A stretch of 64,000 nucleotides of DNA from Candidatus Alistipes merdigallinarum (GCA_019119305.1 DWXH01000021.1:93758-157757); one strand, 5' to 3'; shown: positions 1-9,256, counted from the stretch's first letter. The notes: generated by a model not told the origin, from the sequence alone. A program made the numbers and translations.

Positions 1-651
1 TTCATCTCACACCCGCATGACGACCACATGGGAGCCCTCAACGCCATCCTCGAAAATCCGGGAGAGCTAAAGATCAAGAAAATCTACCACTCCCGTTTTT
101 CCAATGCCCTAAGCCGTAGCGAGCAAGGATCCCATCCGTCAACCGAAATTTTCTATGCACAACTGGATGCTCTCGATCCAAATGTTACCGAGGTCATCGA
201 CCTGCGAGAACCGGGATTGGAACTGAAAATCGATGGATTGAATCTCAAGGTTTTGGGTGTAACCAACGAAGAGTTCGCCCATACGAATCCATACAACAAC
301 TCCAGTATCATTTTCCGCGTGTGGGACAAAGCCAAATCGATCGTCTTTCTCGGGGATGCCGGAATCGAATGTGGTGACAAGGTATTAAATAGTATCTACC
401 GGAACGATCTGGATTGCGACTACCTGCAAATGGCCCACCACGGACAACAGGGTTGTAGCGAAAGTTTCTATAAAACGATAAAATTCCGTGCCTGCTTATG
501 GCCGACGCCGACATGGGTATGGAACAACGATCAAGGGCAAGGAACCAACACCGGTAATCTAAAAACATTCGAAACGCGCCGGTGGATGGATGAAATCGGT
601 ATCACCGAACACCACGTCAGTACCGTTGACGGATTATACCGATTGGATTAA
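1..651 (+). CDS. metallo-beta-lactamase-fold hydrolase, 5' truncated
   Basis: The window opens inside this gene: codons 1-9 read FISHPHDDH, an intact HxHxDH metal-binding signature of the metallo-beta-lactamase fold. The reading frame is therefore open to base 1, and the first in-frame ATG (base 28) lies inside the motif and is not the start. Further metal ligands fit FLGDAG (about base 350) and AHHGQQG (about base 430). The AHHG form resembles the C-terminal hydrolase domain of ComEC-like and other stand-alone competence-type MBL proteins. 216 residues are visible, ending in LYRLD. The N-terminal part, including any signal peptide, is outside the window. The substrate cannot be told. It is followed by a strong hairpin shared with the convergent exopolysaccharide gene. 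Confidence 0.8.
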   Translation, partial: FISHPHDDHMGALNAILENPGELKIKKIYHSRFSNALSRSEQGSHPSTEIFYAQLDALDPNVTEVIDLREPGLELKIDGLNLKVLGVTNEEFAHTNPYNNSSIIFRVWDKAKSIVFLGDAGIECGDKVLNSIYRNDLDCDYLQMAHHGQQGCSESFYKTIKFRACLWPTPTWVWNNDQGQGTNTGNLKTFETRRWMDEIGITEHHVSTVDGLYRLD

Positions 652-680
652 TCCGGATAAATCGTCACCAAACACAAACA

Positions 681-714
681 AATTGGGCGGGATAAAATTT
701 TATCCCGCCCAATT
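681..714. terminator. bidirectional hairpin terminator
   Basis: A perfect 17-bp inverted repeat (AATTGGGCGGGATAAAA and its complement, no unpaired loop bases required) is followed by TTATTT. It lies between the convergent MBL gene and the SLBB export gene and can serve both. Confidence 0.85.
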
Positions 715-757
715 TTATTTCTTCTGGAAGATCTAAATCTTCAACTTAACTCCCCGA

Positions 758-3112
758 CTACTTACTCAAATTAATAATCGAAGCAACCATAGCGGCCAAA
801 GAGGCAGACGAGGACATAAAGCCCATAGTATTAACTAATCCATTCCCCGTTCTTTCCGGCTTCATCGGCACGACAATCTGACATCCTGCCTCCACCTTCG
901 GATAACGTTTAAAGAAGAATCCGCCCCTTGTTGCAGCAACTTTCCCGTTCATATAGACCACAAAAGGTCTTCTCCGTGCCTCTTTCTTGTATCCTCCGGC
1001 CTGTCTTATATACTCTTTGAATTTCTTCTGATCATAAACTACCGTATTCTGATACAAAACGGCACCGGAAATACTAACCGTACCGATATATTTCGGGACA
1101 AATATTCTGTCGCCTTCACGCAAAATAATATCGTCTGCACATCCCGGATTCTGAACTGCCTTAGCTACATCAACTCCAACCGGATAATATTCTGGAATAA
1201 TCACCGATTCGGTTGCTATCGAATCCTTCCCTTTATTGGAACTAGCGATATCCAATACCGCCTGCACTCTTGCTTTCTGGTCCTCAGTCATACGCCGTTG
1301 TACACTCGCCCCCAAAACGTATGCTTCGGGTGTAAATCCTCCTGCATTACGAATAATATCCGACAAACGACTCCCCGCCGTAGCTAATACATAGGCACCT
1401 TCAAACAAAACTTGGCCGGTTACATAAACCTTCTGCTGTTCGGAATATCCGGGAGAACGGCGTACAATAATTTCATCAAACGGTTCTATAATAAAACGGG
1501 CATCCTCCGGAGCAATCTTTAAATCCTCTGTTATGTCAAAGGTATACACTTCAGCCGTTTTAGGCGTATATGTTGTAGCCTGAGGATCTTTAACTCTACG
1601 GGCTATCTCAATCTTGGCCAACGATGCCGACTCCCGCAAACCTCCACATAACAAAATGACATCTTCAACAGTCATTCCCTGTCGATAAGCTATTGTATCC
1701 GGCGCATTCACCTCTCCTAATACGGTAATAATATAGTCTTCACGCAGATCATAAATATTGGGAATATATACCTCATCCAAATTGCACAACGGAATATCTT
1801 CCCCATTCATGACTTTCCGTACATCAAATGGAATAACCGTATATAAATTAGTAGTCGAATCGTATCTGGAAATTTGACCGCGGGAAGCAAATTCGGAACC
1901 TCTCAAACCTTCCGCTTTAGCTATCAATTGAGATAGAGTAGAAACATTATCGGAAAACTGATACTGTCCGGGACGCCATACAGCTCCAGATATTGAAATC
2001 ATATTTCGATAAATCGGTAAAACCTCCCCCACCTGAACCAAATCACCATCTTTCATCTCAAATTTTGAGAAATCCGGTCGATCCACCGTAAGAATCTCCA
2101 ATGCTCGGCCGTTGCTTTTACGGTATACGGTCACATTTTCACTATACGCATCTCCTGTAAATCCGCCACTATAGTCTATTAATGTACTTAACGTCTCTCC
2201 CTCCTTCAAATCATAAAACATTCCTCTTTTAACCTTACCTTCGATCCGTACATGATTATCATAAGGAGGAACAATGATCATATCGTTATCTTCCAACCGA
2301 ATGTTCGTCTCGTATTTTCCATTGATCAAATAATCATAAACATCCAAATCGGCGACCTCTTTGCTGTTACGATAAACTTTCACGTGACGCAAAGACCCGA
2401 TATTATTGACTCCCCCGGCAGCATACAGAGCATTGAACAACGTCGCTAAAGAGGGTAATGTATAAGTTCCCGGAACGCGAACTTCTCCCGAAATATTCAC
2501 TTTGATACTTCTGATTTGCCCTAACGTCACACGAACCTGACCATTCATAATCTCGCTAATTTTGCTGGCAATCAACTGCTGCGCTTCTGCGACAGTCAAT
2601 CCCGCAAGAGATATTGGTCCCACTCCCTGTATATTGATACTTCCTTCCGGTGAAATTTTTTCCTGATTACGGAATTCCGATTCTCCCCAGACTTCAATTA
2701 CAACCTCATCACCGGGTCCCAATACGTAATTGGGCGGAGTCGCAATATTATAGCTCGGAGCAAATGTTAAATTATTTGTCGAAAATATCTCCTGGCCATA
2801 AACCATGTTCATTTTCGAACTATCAATAATCGTATCCTGTTTAACTATACTGTCATTCCGCGACAAACCATTTTCTGGCAATGCTTCTCTTTGAACCGTT
2901 TGATTGCTAATGGATTCTGATCTTATCACATTGGTTTGTGATGATTTATTTGCATTGAGTACTGCATTGATCTGTTCGTCCGTAGCACCCATCGATTTTG
3001 CTCGCTGGACCATATCGGAAGTAACTGCGACTTGAGCGCATACAAATTTTGATCCTCCGATCAGCAAAAAAATCGATGCTAAAACAAGCTTTAATCTAAA
3101 TGTCGAATTCAT
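758..3112 (-). CDS. SLBB-domain polysaccharide export protein (Wza-like)
   Basis: 784 residues. Residues 1-26 form a signal peptide ending near VCAQ. A short helical segment follows, then a Poly_export domain at about residues 128-190 (YVLGPGDEVVIEVWGE), then about six SLBB-type beta-grasp repeats starting near residues 205, 288, 372, 462, 566 and 680, each recognisable by a V/I-x-GxV...G pattern. This is the outer-membrane or periplasmic polysaccharide export family that forms the exit channel for capsule or exopolysaccharide. It is longer than E. coli Wza (about 380) because of the extra SLBB repeats, which is common in Bacteroidetes. Its ATG overlaps the stop of the upstream WecA-like gene by 4 bases (ATGA), so the two are probably translationally coupled. 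No chain-length (Wzz/Wzc) gene is visible next to it; that would be downstream of a strong terminator or elsewhere. Confidence 0.88.
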   Translation of the reverse strand: MNSTFRLKLVLASIFLLIGGSKFVCAQVAVTSDMVQRAKSMGATDEQINAVLNANKSSQTNVIRSESISNQTVQREALPENGLSRNDSIVKQDTIIDSSKMNMVYGQEIFSTNNLTFAPSYNIATPPNYVLGPGDEVVIEVWGESEFRNQEKISPEGSINIQGVGPISLAGLTVAEAQQLIASKISEIMNGQVRVTLGQIRSIKVNISGEVRVPGTYTLPSLATLFNALYAAGGVNNIGSLRHVKVYRNSKEVADLDVYDYLINGKYETNIRLEDNDMIIVPPYDNHVRIEGKVKRGMFYDLKEGETLSTLIDYSGGFTGDAYSENVTVYRKSNGRALEILTVDRPDFSKFEMKDGDLVQVGEVLPIYRNMISISGAVWRPGQYQFSDNVSTLSQLIAKAEGLRGSEFASRGQISRYDSTTNLYTVIPFDVRKVMNGEDIPLCNLDEVYIPNIYDLREDYIITVLGEVNAPDTIAYRQGMTVEDVILLCGGLRESASLAKIEIARRVKDPQATTYTPKTAEVYTFDITEDLKIAPEDARFIIEPFDEIIVRRSPGYSEQQKVYVTGQVLFEGAYVLATAGSRLSDIIRNAGGFTPEAYVLGASVQRRMTEDQKARVQAVLDIASSNKGKDSIATESVIIPEYYPVGVDVAKAVQNPGCADDIILREGDRIFVPKYIGTVSISGAVLYQNTVVYDQKKFKEYIRQAGGYKKEARRRPFVVYMNGKVAATRGGFFFKRYPKVEAGCQIVVPMKPERTGNGLVNTMGFMSSSASLAAMVASIINLSK

Positions 3113-4206
3113 AAAAGTTTTTTATTCCGTTTCCCCAAAAAATCGATTCCATAAATCATTATAAATCCAAGAATCAGATCCAAGAAAAACAATATATTGA
3201 TATTTATATCTTTAAGCAGAACATTTAAAACGACAAAGCAGGCTTGCATAAAAATAATGGTCATCGAACTCTGAAAATGATTTAACCCGAGGCGCAACAT
3301 TTTATGATGAATGTGCCGTTTATCGGGATAAAAGGGGGATAATCCAGCCTTGATTCTTACAAAAAAGACACGGATAGTATCGAATACCGGAATAAATACC
3401 ATTCCCAAAAAAACTGCAGGGGCCGCAGGAGTATTGAACATAGCGGTTTCGACATTCATGTTATAAAACTTCAGGCCGAAAAAAGCAATCAGGTATCCCA
3501 ACGTGAGCGACCCTGTATCTCCCATAAAAATTTTCATCCGTTTGCTGGAAACATTGTAGAAGAAAAAAACACTTACCACCCCCACAATTCCGGCAACCAT
3601 AATCCCATACACGTAAAGGTTATTCCACGTAAACCAAATACCCAAAGCACCGAGTGTCAACAAGGAAAGTCCCGAGCATAATCCATCAATCCCATCGATC
3701 AGATTATAGGCATTCATCAACAAAACACATACCAATACGGTAAGGATTGTTCCGACCGATGTCGGCACAGCATGTATCCCGAATAAACCACCGAGATTCC
3801 CGATTCCGCATCCTCCATAGACTAAAAGCAGGGAAACAAGGATTTGTACGACAAATTTACTTTTGTATGTCAACCCGGTCAGATCATCGGCCAAACCGGT
3901 AAAAAAAACCATCGTCAATCCAGCCAATAAAAACATCCCTTCTTGGAAAACATCCGTTTCCAAAGACCACGCGCTGATTTCCCACCCTCCAAAATAACGA
4001 ACCCCCATAATCAGGGCTACTGAGAATATAAATGCAGGCAAAAAGGCCACACCTCCTAAACGAGGAATATTTCCATGATGCAACTTTCGTTCAGAGATCT
4101 CATCAAACAATTTTTTCTTTTTTGAAATGATGATGATTCTCGGAATAACAACTACACCAACCAAAGCCGAAACCAAAAGAGTTATTATAACAAACAGTGT
4201 CAGCAT
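3109..4206 (-). CDS. undecaprenyl-phosphate sugar-1-phosphate transferase (WecA/MraY family)
   Basis: 365 residues from the chosen ATG at 4206; an in-frame start 16 codons upstream is rejected because a promoter -7 element (TACCTTTG, 4251-4244) lies between them. The protein is an integral membrane enzyme with about 10-11 hydrophobic segments. The family signatures are all present: ADDLTGL (Mg-binding Asp pair), NLIDGIDGL, FMGDTGSLTLGY and the cytoplasmic HIHHKMLRLG loop. The family moves a sugar-1-phosphate (usually GlcNAc-1-P) from UDP-sugar to undecaprenyl phosphate, the first step of capsule, O-antigen or exopolysaccharide subunit assembly. The HIHH loop favours WecA over MraY. It is the first gene of a two-gene unit with the SLBB export protein, which fits a role in surface polysaccharide. 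Confidence 0.88.
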   Translation of the reverse strand: MLTLFVIITLLVSALVGVVVIPRIIIISKKKKLFDEISERKLHHGNIPRLGGVAFLPAFIFSVALIMGVRYFGGWEISAWSLETDVFQEGMFLLAGLTMVFFTGLADDLTGLTYKSKFVVQILVSLLLVYGGCGIGNLGGLFGIHAVPTSVGTILTVLVCVLLMNAYNLIDGIDGLCSGLSLLTLGALGIWFTWNNLYVYGIMVAGIVGVVSVFFFYNVSSKRMKIFMGDTGSLTLGYLIAFFGLKFYNMNVETAMFNTPAAPAVFLGMVFIPVFDTIRVFFVRIKAGLSPFYPDKRHIHHKMLRLGLNHFQSSMTIIFMQACFVVLNVLLKDININILFFLDLILGFIMIYGIDFLGKRNKKLL

Positions 4207-4243
4207 TATTTCCTGTTTTTGAAGTGTACGTAGTCTAGCGGTG

Positions 4244-4251
4244 CAAAGGTA
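4244..4251 (-). promoter_or_regulatory. -7 element upstream of the WecA-like gene
   Basis: TACCTTTG on the minus strand fits the Bacteroidetes -7 consensus TAnnTTTG exactly, 38 bases before the chosen ATG. No clear TTTG -33 box is seen at 19-21 bases. It decides the start of the WecA-like gene. Confidence 0.5.
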
Positions 4252-4404
4252 CAAATAATGTTCGAGATTCCAGCCGCATGACCAAAAGAAAAAACGACCT
4301 TTTATCCAATCACTTAATGAACGTATAAAAATTAATATTTATTTTTGTCAGGAGATTCTATAACGGATTTTCGGTAGTTTTACAAACTTAAAAACAAAGA
4401 GCCA

Positions 4405-5736
4405 ATGAAAATTGCGATAGTCGGTAGCGGATATGTCGGATTAGTCTCGGGTGTCTGTTTTTCGGAAATGGGAGTCGAAGTTGTCTGTATTGACAAAGAC
4501 ACGGATAAAATCGAAAAACTACGCAAAGGACTAGTCCCCATCTACGAACCCGAGCTCGACACGCTGATCCGCAAAAATATGGCAGCCGGTCGATTGAGTT
4601 TCGAAACCAATTTGCCGTCAGTCATAGATACGACCGATATCGTTTTTATTGCAGTCGGCACACCATCGTCCGGCGACGGAAGTGCCGATTCGAGTGGAGT
4701 CCTTGCCGTAGCCCGAACATTCGGGGCTTCGATTTCTCGCTACACCTTATTGGTTACCAAAAGTACCGTACCGGTCGGAACATCCGTCCGGATCAAAGCC
4801 GTCGTCAACGAAGAGTTACAACGACGCGGCGTGGCAGTCCCGTTCGACGTCGCATCGAATCCCGAATTTTTGAAAGAGGGCAATGCCATCAAAGATTTTA
4901 TGAGTCCCGATCGTGTAGTCGTCGGAACAGAGAGCGAACGGGCCAAAAAGTTGATGAGCAGACTCTACCGTCCGTTTTTACTGAACAATTTCCGAGTCAT
5001 TTTCATGGATATCGCTTCGGCTGAAATGACCAAATACGCCGCTAATTGCATGTTGGCCACACGCATCAGTTTCATGAACGACATCGCGAACCTGTGCGAA
5101 CGTGTCGGAGCCGATATCAACATGGTCCGGCGGGGTATCGGAAGCGACCCCCGTATCGGCCGAAAATTTCTCTACCCAGGGTGCGGCTACGGCGGTTCCT
5201 GTTTCCCGAAAGATATCAAAGCCCTGATCCATACGGCAAAAGAGGTAGGATATCCGCTGCAGATACTCCATGCGGTAGAGGAGGTCAATGAACGGCAAAA
5301 ACGTATTCTTTTCGACAAATTGATGCACCATTTCGGGAACGACCTTAAAAGACGTCGCATTGCATTATGGGGCGTCGCATTCAAACCCGAAACGGACGAC
5401 ATCCGCGAAGCCCCTTCGATGACACTGATCGAACTGATTCTCGAAGCAGGAGGTGAAGTCTCCGTTTATGATCCGGTCGCTATGGAAGAATGCCGACGTA
5501 AATGGGGCGACCGGATCCGATACGGATCCGACATGTACGATACCGTAACCGATGCCGATGCACTGCTACTGGTCACCGAATGGAAGGAGTTCAGGCTCCC
5601 TTCATGGTCGGTTGTAGAACGGCTGATGCGGACACCTGTACTGTTCGACGGCCGCAATATTTATGACCGGAACGATTTCAAAGAGAGCCGTATCACCTAT
5701 TATTGTATCGGCAACCGATCCGAAAAACAAGATTAA
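4405..5736 (+). CDS. ugd: UDP-glucose 6-dehydrogenase
   Basis: 443 residues, the normal length for the family. The N-terminus is a Rossmann NAD site (IAIVGSGYVGLVSG, residues 3-16). The central part carries SNPEFLKEGNAI, which contacts substrate, and GYGGSCFPKD with the catalytic cysteine at about residue 266. The C-terminal UDP-binding domain starts near residue 310 (ALWGVAFKPETDD). The enzyme oxidises UDP-glucose twice with NAD+ to UDP-glucuronate, a precursor of acidic capsule sugars. It is divergent from the WecA-like/SLBB pair with about 200 bases between them, so all three belong to surface-polysaccharide production. A strong hairpin follows. Related GDP-mannose dehydrogenases share the motifs but are less similar in the C-terminal domain. 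Confidence 0.93.
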   Translation: MKIAIVGSGYVGLVSGVCFSEMGVEVVCIDKDTDKIEKLRKGLVPIYEPELDTLIRKNMAAGRLSFETNLPSVIDTTDIVFIAVGTPSSGDGSADSSGVLAVARTFGASISRYTLLVTKSTVPVGTSVRIKAVVNEELQRRGVAVPFDVASNPEFLKEGNAIKDFMSPDRVVVGTESERAKKLMSRLYRPFLLNNFRVIFMDIASAEMTKYAANCMLATRISFMNDIANLCERVGADINMVRRGIGSDPRIGRKFLYPGCGYGGSCFPKDIKALIHTAKEVGYPLQILHAVEEVNERQKRILFDKLMHHFGNDLKRRRIALWGVAFKPETDDIREAPSMTLIELILEAGGEVSVYDPVAMEECRRKWGDRIRYGSDMYDTVTDADALLLVTEWKEFRLPSWSVVERLMRTPVLFDGRNIYDRNDFKESRITYYCIGNRSEKQD

Positions 5737-5756
5737 TCTCTATACAGGTAGATAAG

Positions 5757-5794
5757 AAAATAGGCCGTCCACAAAAATCTGGACGGCCTATTTT
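5757..5794. terminator. hairpin terminator after ugd
   Basis: AAAATAGGCCGTCC and its exact complement flank a 10-base loop; the right arm runs into TTTTCTTG. It separates ugd from the convergent barrel-protein gene and can act in both directions. Confidence 0.85.
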
Positions 5795-5830
5795 CTTGTA
5801 CAGGACAGTTCGTTCGATCACGATTATCGA

Positions 5831-6463
5831 TCAAAAGCAAAGACCCAAACGAAATCCGAAATTATTCAACTGATCCATTTTATCCTGCATGATCGTCCCC
5901 TGATTGGTCGCATAACTGTAATAAAGCGCCGCATGGAATCCGAGACGAGTCTGAGTAAACGGCCGGATTTGTACCCCCAACTCCGGCGACATGTAAAATC
6001 CCCATGTCTGCTCGTATGATTGCAGAATATAAAAATCGGATGATATCCGTGCATAGTTCGCCCCGAGTTTCATAGCAACGTAGGGTTCGCACATACTTCC
6101 GGTAAGGAAACGATACCGTCCCGTAACCCCAAATGGAACCTGATACAGAGAATGTTGCTGATCAGTTGTAACAGCAGAAGAGGCATTAATAAAAATCGTT
6201 CGCCGGGAAACATACTCGTTATTGGTATGATAGGCGAGGAACGCACCTATACCAAAATTACACGGGAAATAGTACCCGCCTTCGAAATTCATCCCCCAGC
6301 CACTCGATTTATCGACAAAACTCGCTCCGAGCGGCACATTGTACTGCCAGTCTATATTGAGGTACATATCGGGGTTGTTTTGAGCTTGACTCAACGCCGG
6401 ACAAAACGACAATGCGGCAACAGCAACGCTCCATCCGATCAATTTTTTCCTTATATTTTTCAT
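5831..6463 (-). CDS. outer-membrane beta-barrel protein
   Basis: About 210 residues starting at MKNIRKKLIG; an in-frame ATG four codons earlier (6475) is possible. Residues 1-28 form a signal peptide ending at LSQAQ. The rest is alternating polar and aromatic strands with glycine-rich turns (for example GMNFEGGYYFPCNFGIGAFLAYHTNNEY) and ends in FGFRLGLCF. This is the look of a small 8-10 strand outer-membrane porin-like barrel, but no family with a known function is recognised. The gene follows the DUF4136 lipoprotein gene by only about 25-40 bases and is probably cotranscribed with it, a pairing that suggests a shared envelope role. Confidence 0.7.
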   Translation of the reverse strand: MKNIRKKLIGWSVAVAALSFCPALSQAQNNPDMYLNIDWQYNVPLGASFVDKSSGWGMNFEGGYYFPCNFGIGAFLAYHTNNEYVSRRTIFINASSAVTTDQQHSLYQVPFGVTGRYRFLTGSMCEPYVAMKLGANYARISSDFYILQSYEQTWGFYMSPELGVQIRPFTQTRLGFHAALYYSYATNQGTIMQDKMDQLNNFGFRLGLCF

Positions 6464-6500
6464 AGTATCAAACATTTTACATAAATGAATACACCTCGTT

Positions 6501-7148
6501 TTATTCTACATCCCGTATCAAATAAGAGGACTGGACAAAAGACTGATCGATGGCCCTGACAGTAAGTGTTGTGTTAAAGGAATTCGATCCGCTGAGCAAA
6601 CCGCTCAAAAAAGAGTTCCACACGACAGGCAGTTTACGTTCGGCACCTGAACCAGGATCGGCCGTGAGGTCGACCATATCGGTAAGCAACGATCCTACGC
6701 TATATGTATAGACAACCGGATAGGGATAGTACCAATCGGTCCAATCCCCCCAATATCCGGGCCACCAATATCCGGGATAGGCGTTCCACCAATAGGGTGA
6801 ATTGTAATAGCCGACAAAATAGGAGTCGCTCTGAATATAGCTGATCTGCAAACCGAGATCGGCTTCCCCTTTATCGACAACTCGAGTATATCCGAAGGCA
6901 TTCATATTGTCGGCATAGGTCTCCAAAATAACTTCGGCATCGCTTCCAGTCCAATACTCCGGAGTCTCCTTATCACCAATAATCATGATGCTGTCCGGCA
7001 TGTAATAAGTGAAGTAATTGTTAAAATCCGCAGTCGTGTCGTAATTGGTAAAGACCAAGAAATCGCTACTGAGCTCACCCAAATCGGGATCTCGCCGACA
7101 AGCGACCAACGCAAAAGCGGCCATCAAAATGTAGATTGATTTTTTCAT
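6501..7148 (-). CDS. DUF4136 family lipoprotein
   Basis: 215 residues. The signal peptide ends in a lipobox (ALVAC, Cys17), so the mature protein should be lipid-anchored. The body matches the DUF4136 pattern: an early DFLVFTNYDTTADFNNYFTYY segment, a DLGLQISYIQ strand, a tyrosine/tryptophan-rich stretch (residues about 118-145, many Y, W and P) and a GTLTVRAID-like end. Function of the family is unknown. It sits directly upstream of the barrel-protein gene, likely in the same transcript. Confidence 0.82.
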   Translation of the reverse strand: MKKSIYILMAAFALVACRRDPDLGELSSDFLVFTNYDTTADFNNYFTYYMPDSIMIIGDKETPEYWTGSDAEVILETYADNMNAFGYTRVVDKGEADLGLQISYIQSDSYFVGYYNSPYWWNAYPGYWWPGYWGDWTDWYYPYPVVYTYSVGSLLTDMVDLTADPGSGAERKLPVVWNSFLSGLLSGSNSFNTTLTVRAIDQSFVQSSYLIRDVE

Positions 7149-7298
7149 GCTTTTTATGGTTTAATAATTGGTTTTTGAGGCGATCGAACGCAACTCCTCC
7201 CGAAGAGATCAAAATTCGTTCCATAAGTATGCGTCGCCTTCCACGAGTAGGAAATTCGATAATCAATCGATCCATTTCGGAAAATAAAAGCACAAAAA

Positions 7299-7327
7299 AA
7301 GCGACTTGCAAAGATTGCAAGTCGCTT
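7299..7327 (-). terminator. terminator of the tRNA-Ser gene
   Basis: On the minus strand a 12-bp perfect stem with a 5-base loop starts one base after the tRNA discriminator and is followed by seven T. A textbook intrinsic terminator placed immediately against the mature 3' end of the tRNA. Confidence 0.9.
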
Positions 7328-7328
7328 G

Positions 7329-7417
7329 CGGAAAGTGGGGGATTCGAACCCCCGGTACCAGTTACCCAGCACGGCAGTTTAGCAAACTGCTGGTTTCAGC
7401 CACTCACCCAACTTTCC
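7329..7417 (-). tRNA. tRNA-Ser(GCU)
   Basis: An 89-base class II tRNA on the minus strand. The acceptor stem is GGAAAGT/ACTTTCC with discriminator G; the D arm contains GAGTGGCTGAAACC; the anticodon stem-loop CAGTTTGCTAAACTG presents GCT, read as serine codons AGU/AGC; a long variable arm follows (TGCTGGGTAACTGGTACC region); the T arm is GGGGGTTCGAATCCCCC. The long variable arm and G discriminator fit tRNA-Ser. CCA is not encoded. It is flanked by prs upstream and a strong terminator. Confidence 0.96.
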
Positions 7418-7546
7418 TTCCTTCGAAAGGAGCGCAGCTCAAATCGGCTACAAAACTAAACTATTTTTGCGTAAAAGCAAAATTTTTCCGGATCAATACT
7501 CCGCCTTTATGCACTTCGCCGGATTGAAGATCCGCCCTTCTTTACT

Positions 7547-8488
7547 CTAAAATATAAATTTCGAGCTGATCTCCTTATAATCATGAACCCGTTCGATCAC
7601 ATCGGCGAAAATATCGGCCACCGACAGTACGGTAAACTTCGAGGTATCTTCGGTCTTTTTAAGCGGAATCGTATCGGTCACGATAACCTCCGAAAGCGCA
7701 CTCTTATTGATGCGATCGTAAGCTGGACCCGACAATACGGGATGCGTTACGGCAGCCCGGACACTCGCTGCGCCCAACTCCTTGAACATATCTGCTGCCT
7801 TCGTTATGGTCCCTGCCGTATCGATCATGTCGTCCATGATGATGATGTTCCGATCCTTCACATCACCGATAGCCGTGATTTTCCCCACCACATTAGCCTT
7901 TTCACGCTGTTTGTGGCAGATGATCATCGGCGCATTCAAATGCTGCGAATAGGCATTGGCCCGTTTGGCCCCCCCCATATCGGGTGCTGCAATCGACAGA
8001 TTTTCGATGTTGAGGTTTTTGATATAAGGTACGAAAATACCGCTCGCATAAAGATGATCGACCGGAATATCGAAAAATCCCTGAATCTGATCGGCATGAA
8101 GGTCCATCGTCATGATCCGGTCGACACCTGCCGCACGCAACAGATTGGCAACCAACTTAGCCCCGATCGAGACTCTCGGACGATCTTTCCTGTCCTGTCT
8201 TGCCCAACCGAAATAGGGCATTACGGCGATGACACGATGGGCCGATGCCCGATGAGCTGCATCGATCATCAACAGCAGCTCCATCAAATTATCGGCAGGC
8301 GGAAATGTCGACTGAACGATAAATACCGTACATCCGCGGATGCTTTCGTCGTAAGCGGGTTGGAACTCCCCGTCGCTGAATTCGAGCACTTGAGAATTGC
8401 CCAAACTGATTCCAAAATTGGAAGCGATTTTCTCGGCCAGATAGCGAGAACCCCGACATGAAAAAATCTTAATCTTATGAATTGCCAT
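7547..8488 (-). CDS. prs: ribose-phosphate pyrophosphokinase
   Basis: 313 residues, typical of class I PRPP synthetases. It makes 5-phosphoribosyl diphosphate from ribose 5-phosphate and ATP for nucleotide, His and Trp synthesis. Visible signatures: FSDGEFQPAYDESIRG near residues 38-53, the metal/ribose-binding MDLHADQIQGFFDIPVDHLYA at about residues 128-148, and the PRPP loop IIMDDMIDTAGTI at about 215-227. The start MAIHKIKIFSCRGSRYLAE aligns with the family start. A -7 element (TACATTTG) lies 27 bases before the ATG. tRNA-Ser is downstream on the same strand. Confidence 0.95.
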   Translation of the reverse strand: MAIHKIKIFSCRGSRYLAEKIASNFGISLGNSQVLEFSDGEFQPAYDESIRGCTVFIVQSTFPPADNLMELLLMIDAAHRASAHRVIAVMPYFGWARQDRKDRPRVSIGAKLVANLLRAAGVDRIMTMDLHADQIQGFFDIPVDHLYASGIFVPYIKNLNIENLSIAAPDMGGAKRANAYSQHLNAPMIICHKQREKANVVGKITAIGDVKDRNIIIMDDMIDTAGTITKAADMFKELGAASVRAAVTHPVLSGPAYDRINKSALSEVIVTDTIPLKKTEDTSKFTVLSVADIFADVIERVHDYKEISSKFIF

Positions 8489-8514
8489 GATCTGAAGAGT
8501 TGTTCATTCGTGCA

Positions 8515-8522
8515 CAAATGTA
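8515..8522 (-). promoter_or_regulatory. -7 element upstream of prs
   Basis: TACATTTG on the minus strand fits TAnnTTTG exactly, 27 bases upstream of the prs ATG. The -33 position shows only a weak TATGTTT-like match. Confidence 0.45.
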
Positions 8523-8612
8523 CGCCATTTTCATGAAAAACATAGGGAATGTCTGTAACTTTTTCGTAATAAATGATCGAGAAACCTTTTTATTGAGATT
8601 TTTCCGATTTCT

Positions 8613-9230
8613 CTATCCGATTTTATGCTCTCTATACCAGATTTCCAGACACTCCCCGATATAGTCGAGAATCTCCTCCCGCCCCTGACGTTTTTCCGAT
8701 GAGGTTCTGAACACAGGCGGCAACTCACTCCACGTCTCCCGCAAAACACGGGCAAAACGTGCGATATTCGACGAGGTTTTGTCTGCCGACTGTTTGTCGC
8801 ATTTGGTAAAAATCAGACTGAACGGGACACCTTGTTCTCCAAGCAGTTGAATAAATTCCAAATCGATCTTTTGCGGTTCGAGCCGGGAATCGATCAATAC
8901 GAACAGCGAAACCATATTTTCCCGCTGCAACACATAATCGGTTATCAGACGCGAAAAAGCCCCCCGCTGATCCTTCGATACACGGGCATATCCATATCCG
9001 GGGAGGTCAACCAAATACCATGCGCCATCGATCTTGAAGTGATTGATCAACCGGGTTTTACCGGGTGTAGCCGATACCTTGGCAAGCCCCGGACGATCGG
9101 TCAACAAATTGATCAGAGAGGATTTACCGACATTCGACCTGCCGATAAATGCAAATTCGGGCAACGAATCTTTCGGACACTGCTCCAACTTCTGGCTGCT
9201 GACGGTAAATACGGCAGAACGAATATTCAT
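8613..9230 (-). CDS. engB: ribosome-assembly GTPase YihA/EngB
   Basis: 205 residues from ATG 9230 (MNIRSAVFTV), which aligns with the usual EngB start; an ATG ten codons upstream (9260) overlaps the stop of the antiporter gene as ATGA and could be used through coupling. TRAFAC-class GTPase with Walker A GRSNVGKSS, G2 threonine region SATPGKT, DLPGYGYA (G3) and TKCDK (G4). It is needed for maturation of the large ribosomal subunit. It lies directly downstream of the CPA1 antiporter gene and probably shares its transcript. Confidence 0.93.
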   Translation of the reverse strand: MNIRSAVFTVSSQKLEQCPKDSLPEFAFIGRSNVGKSSLINLLTDRPGLAKVSATPGKTRLINHFKIDGAWYLVDLPGYGYARVSKDQRGAFSRLITDYVLQRENMVSLFVLIDSRLEPQKIDLEFIQLLGEQGVPFSLIFTKCDKQSADKTSSNIARFARVLRETWSELPPVFRTSSEKRQGREEILDYIGECLEIWYREHKIG

Positions 9231-9256
9231 GATACAATGTTTAAGATCGGTTCGAA

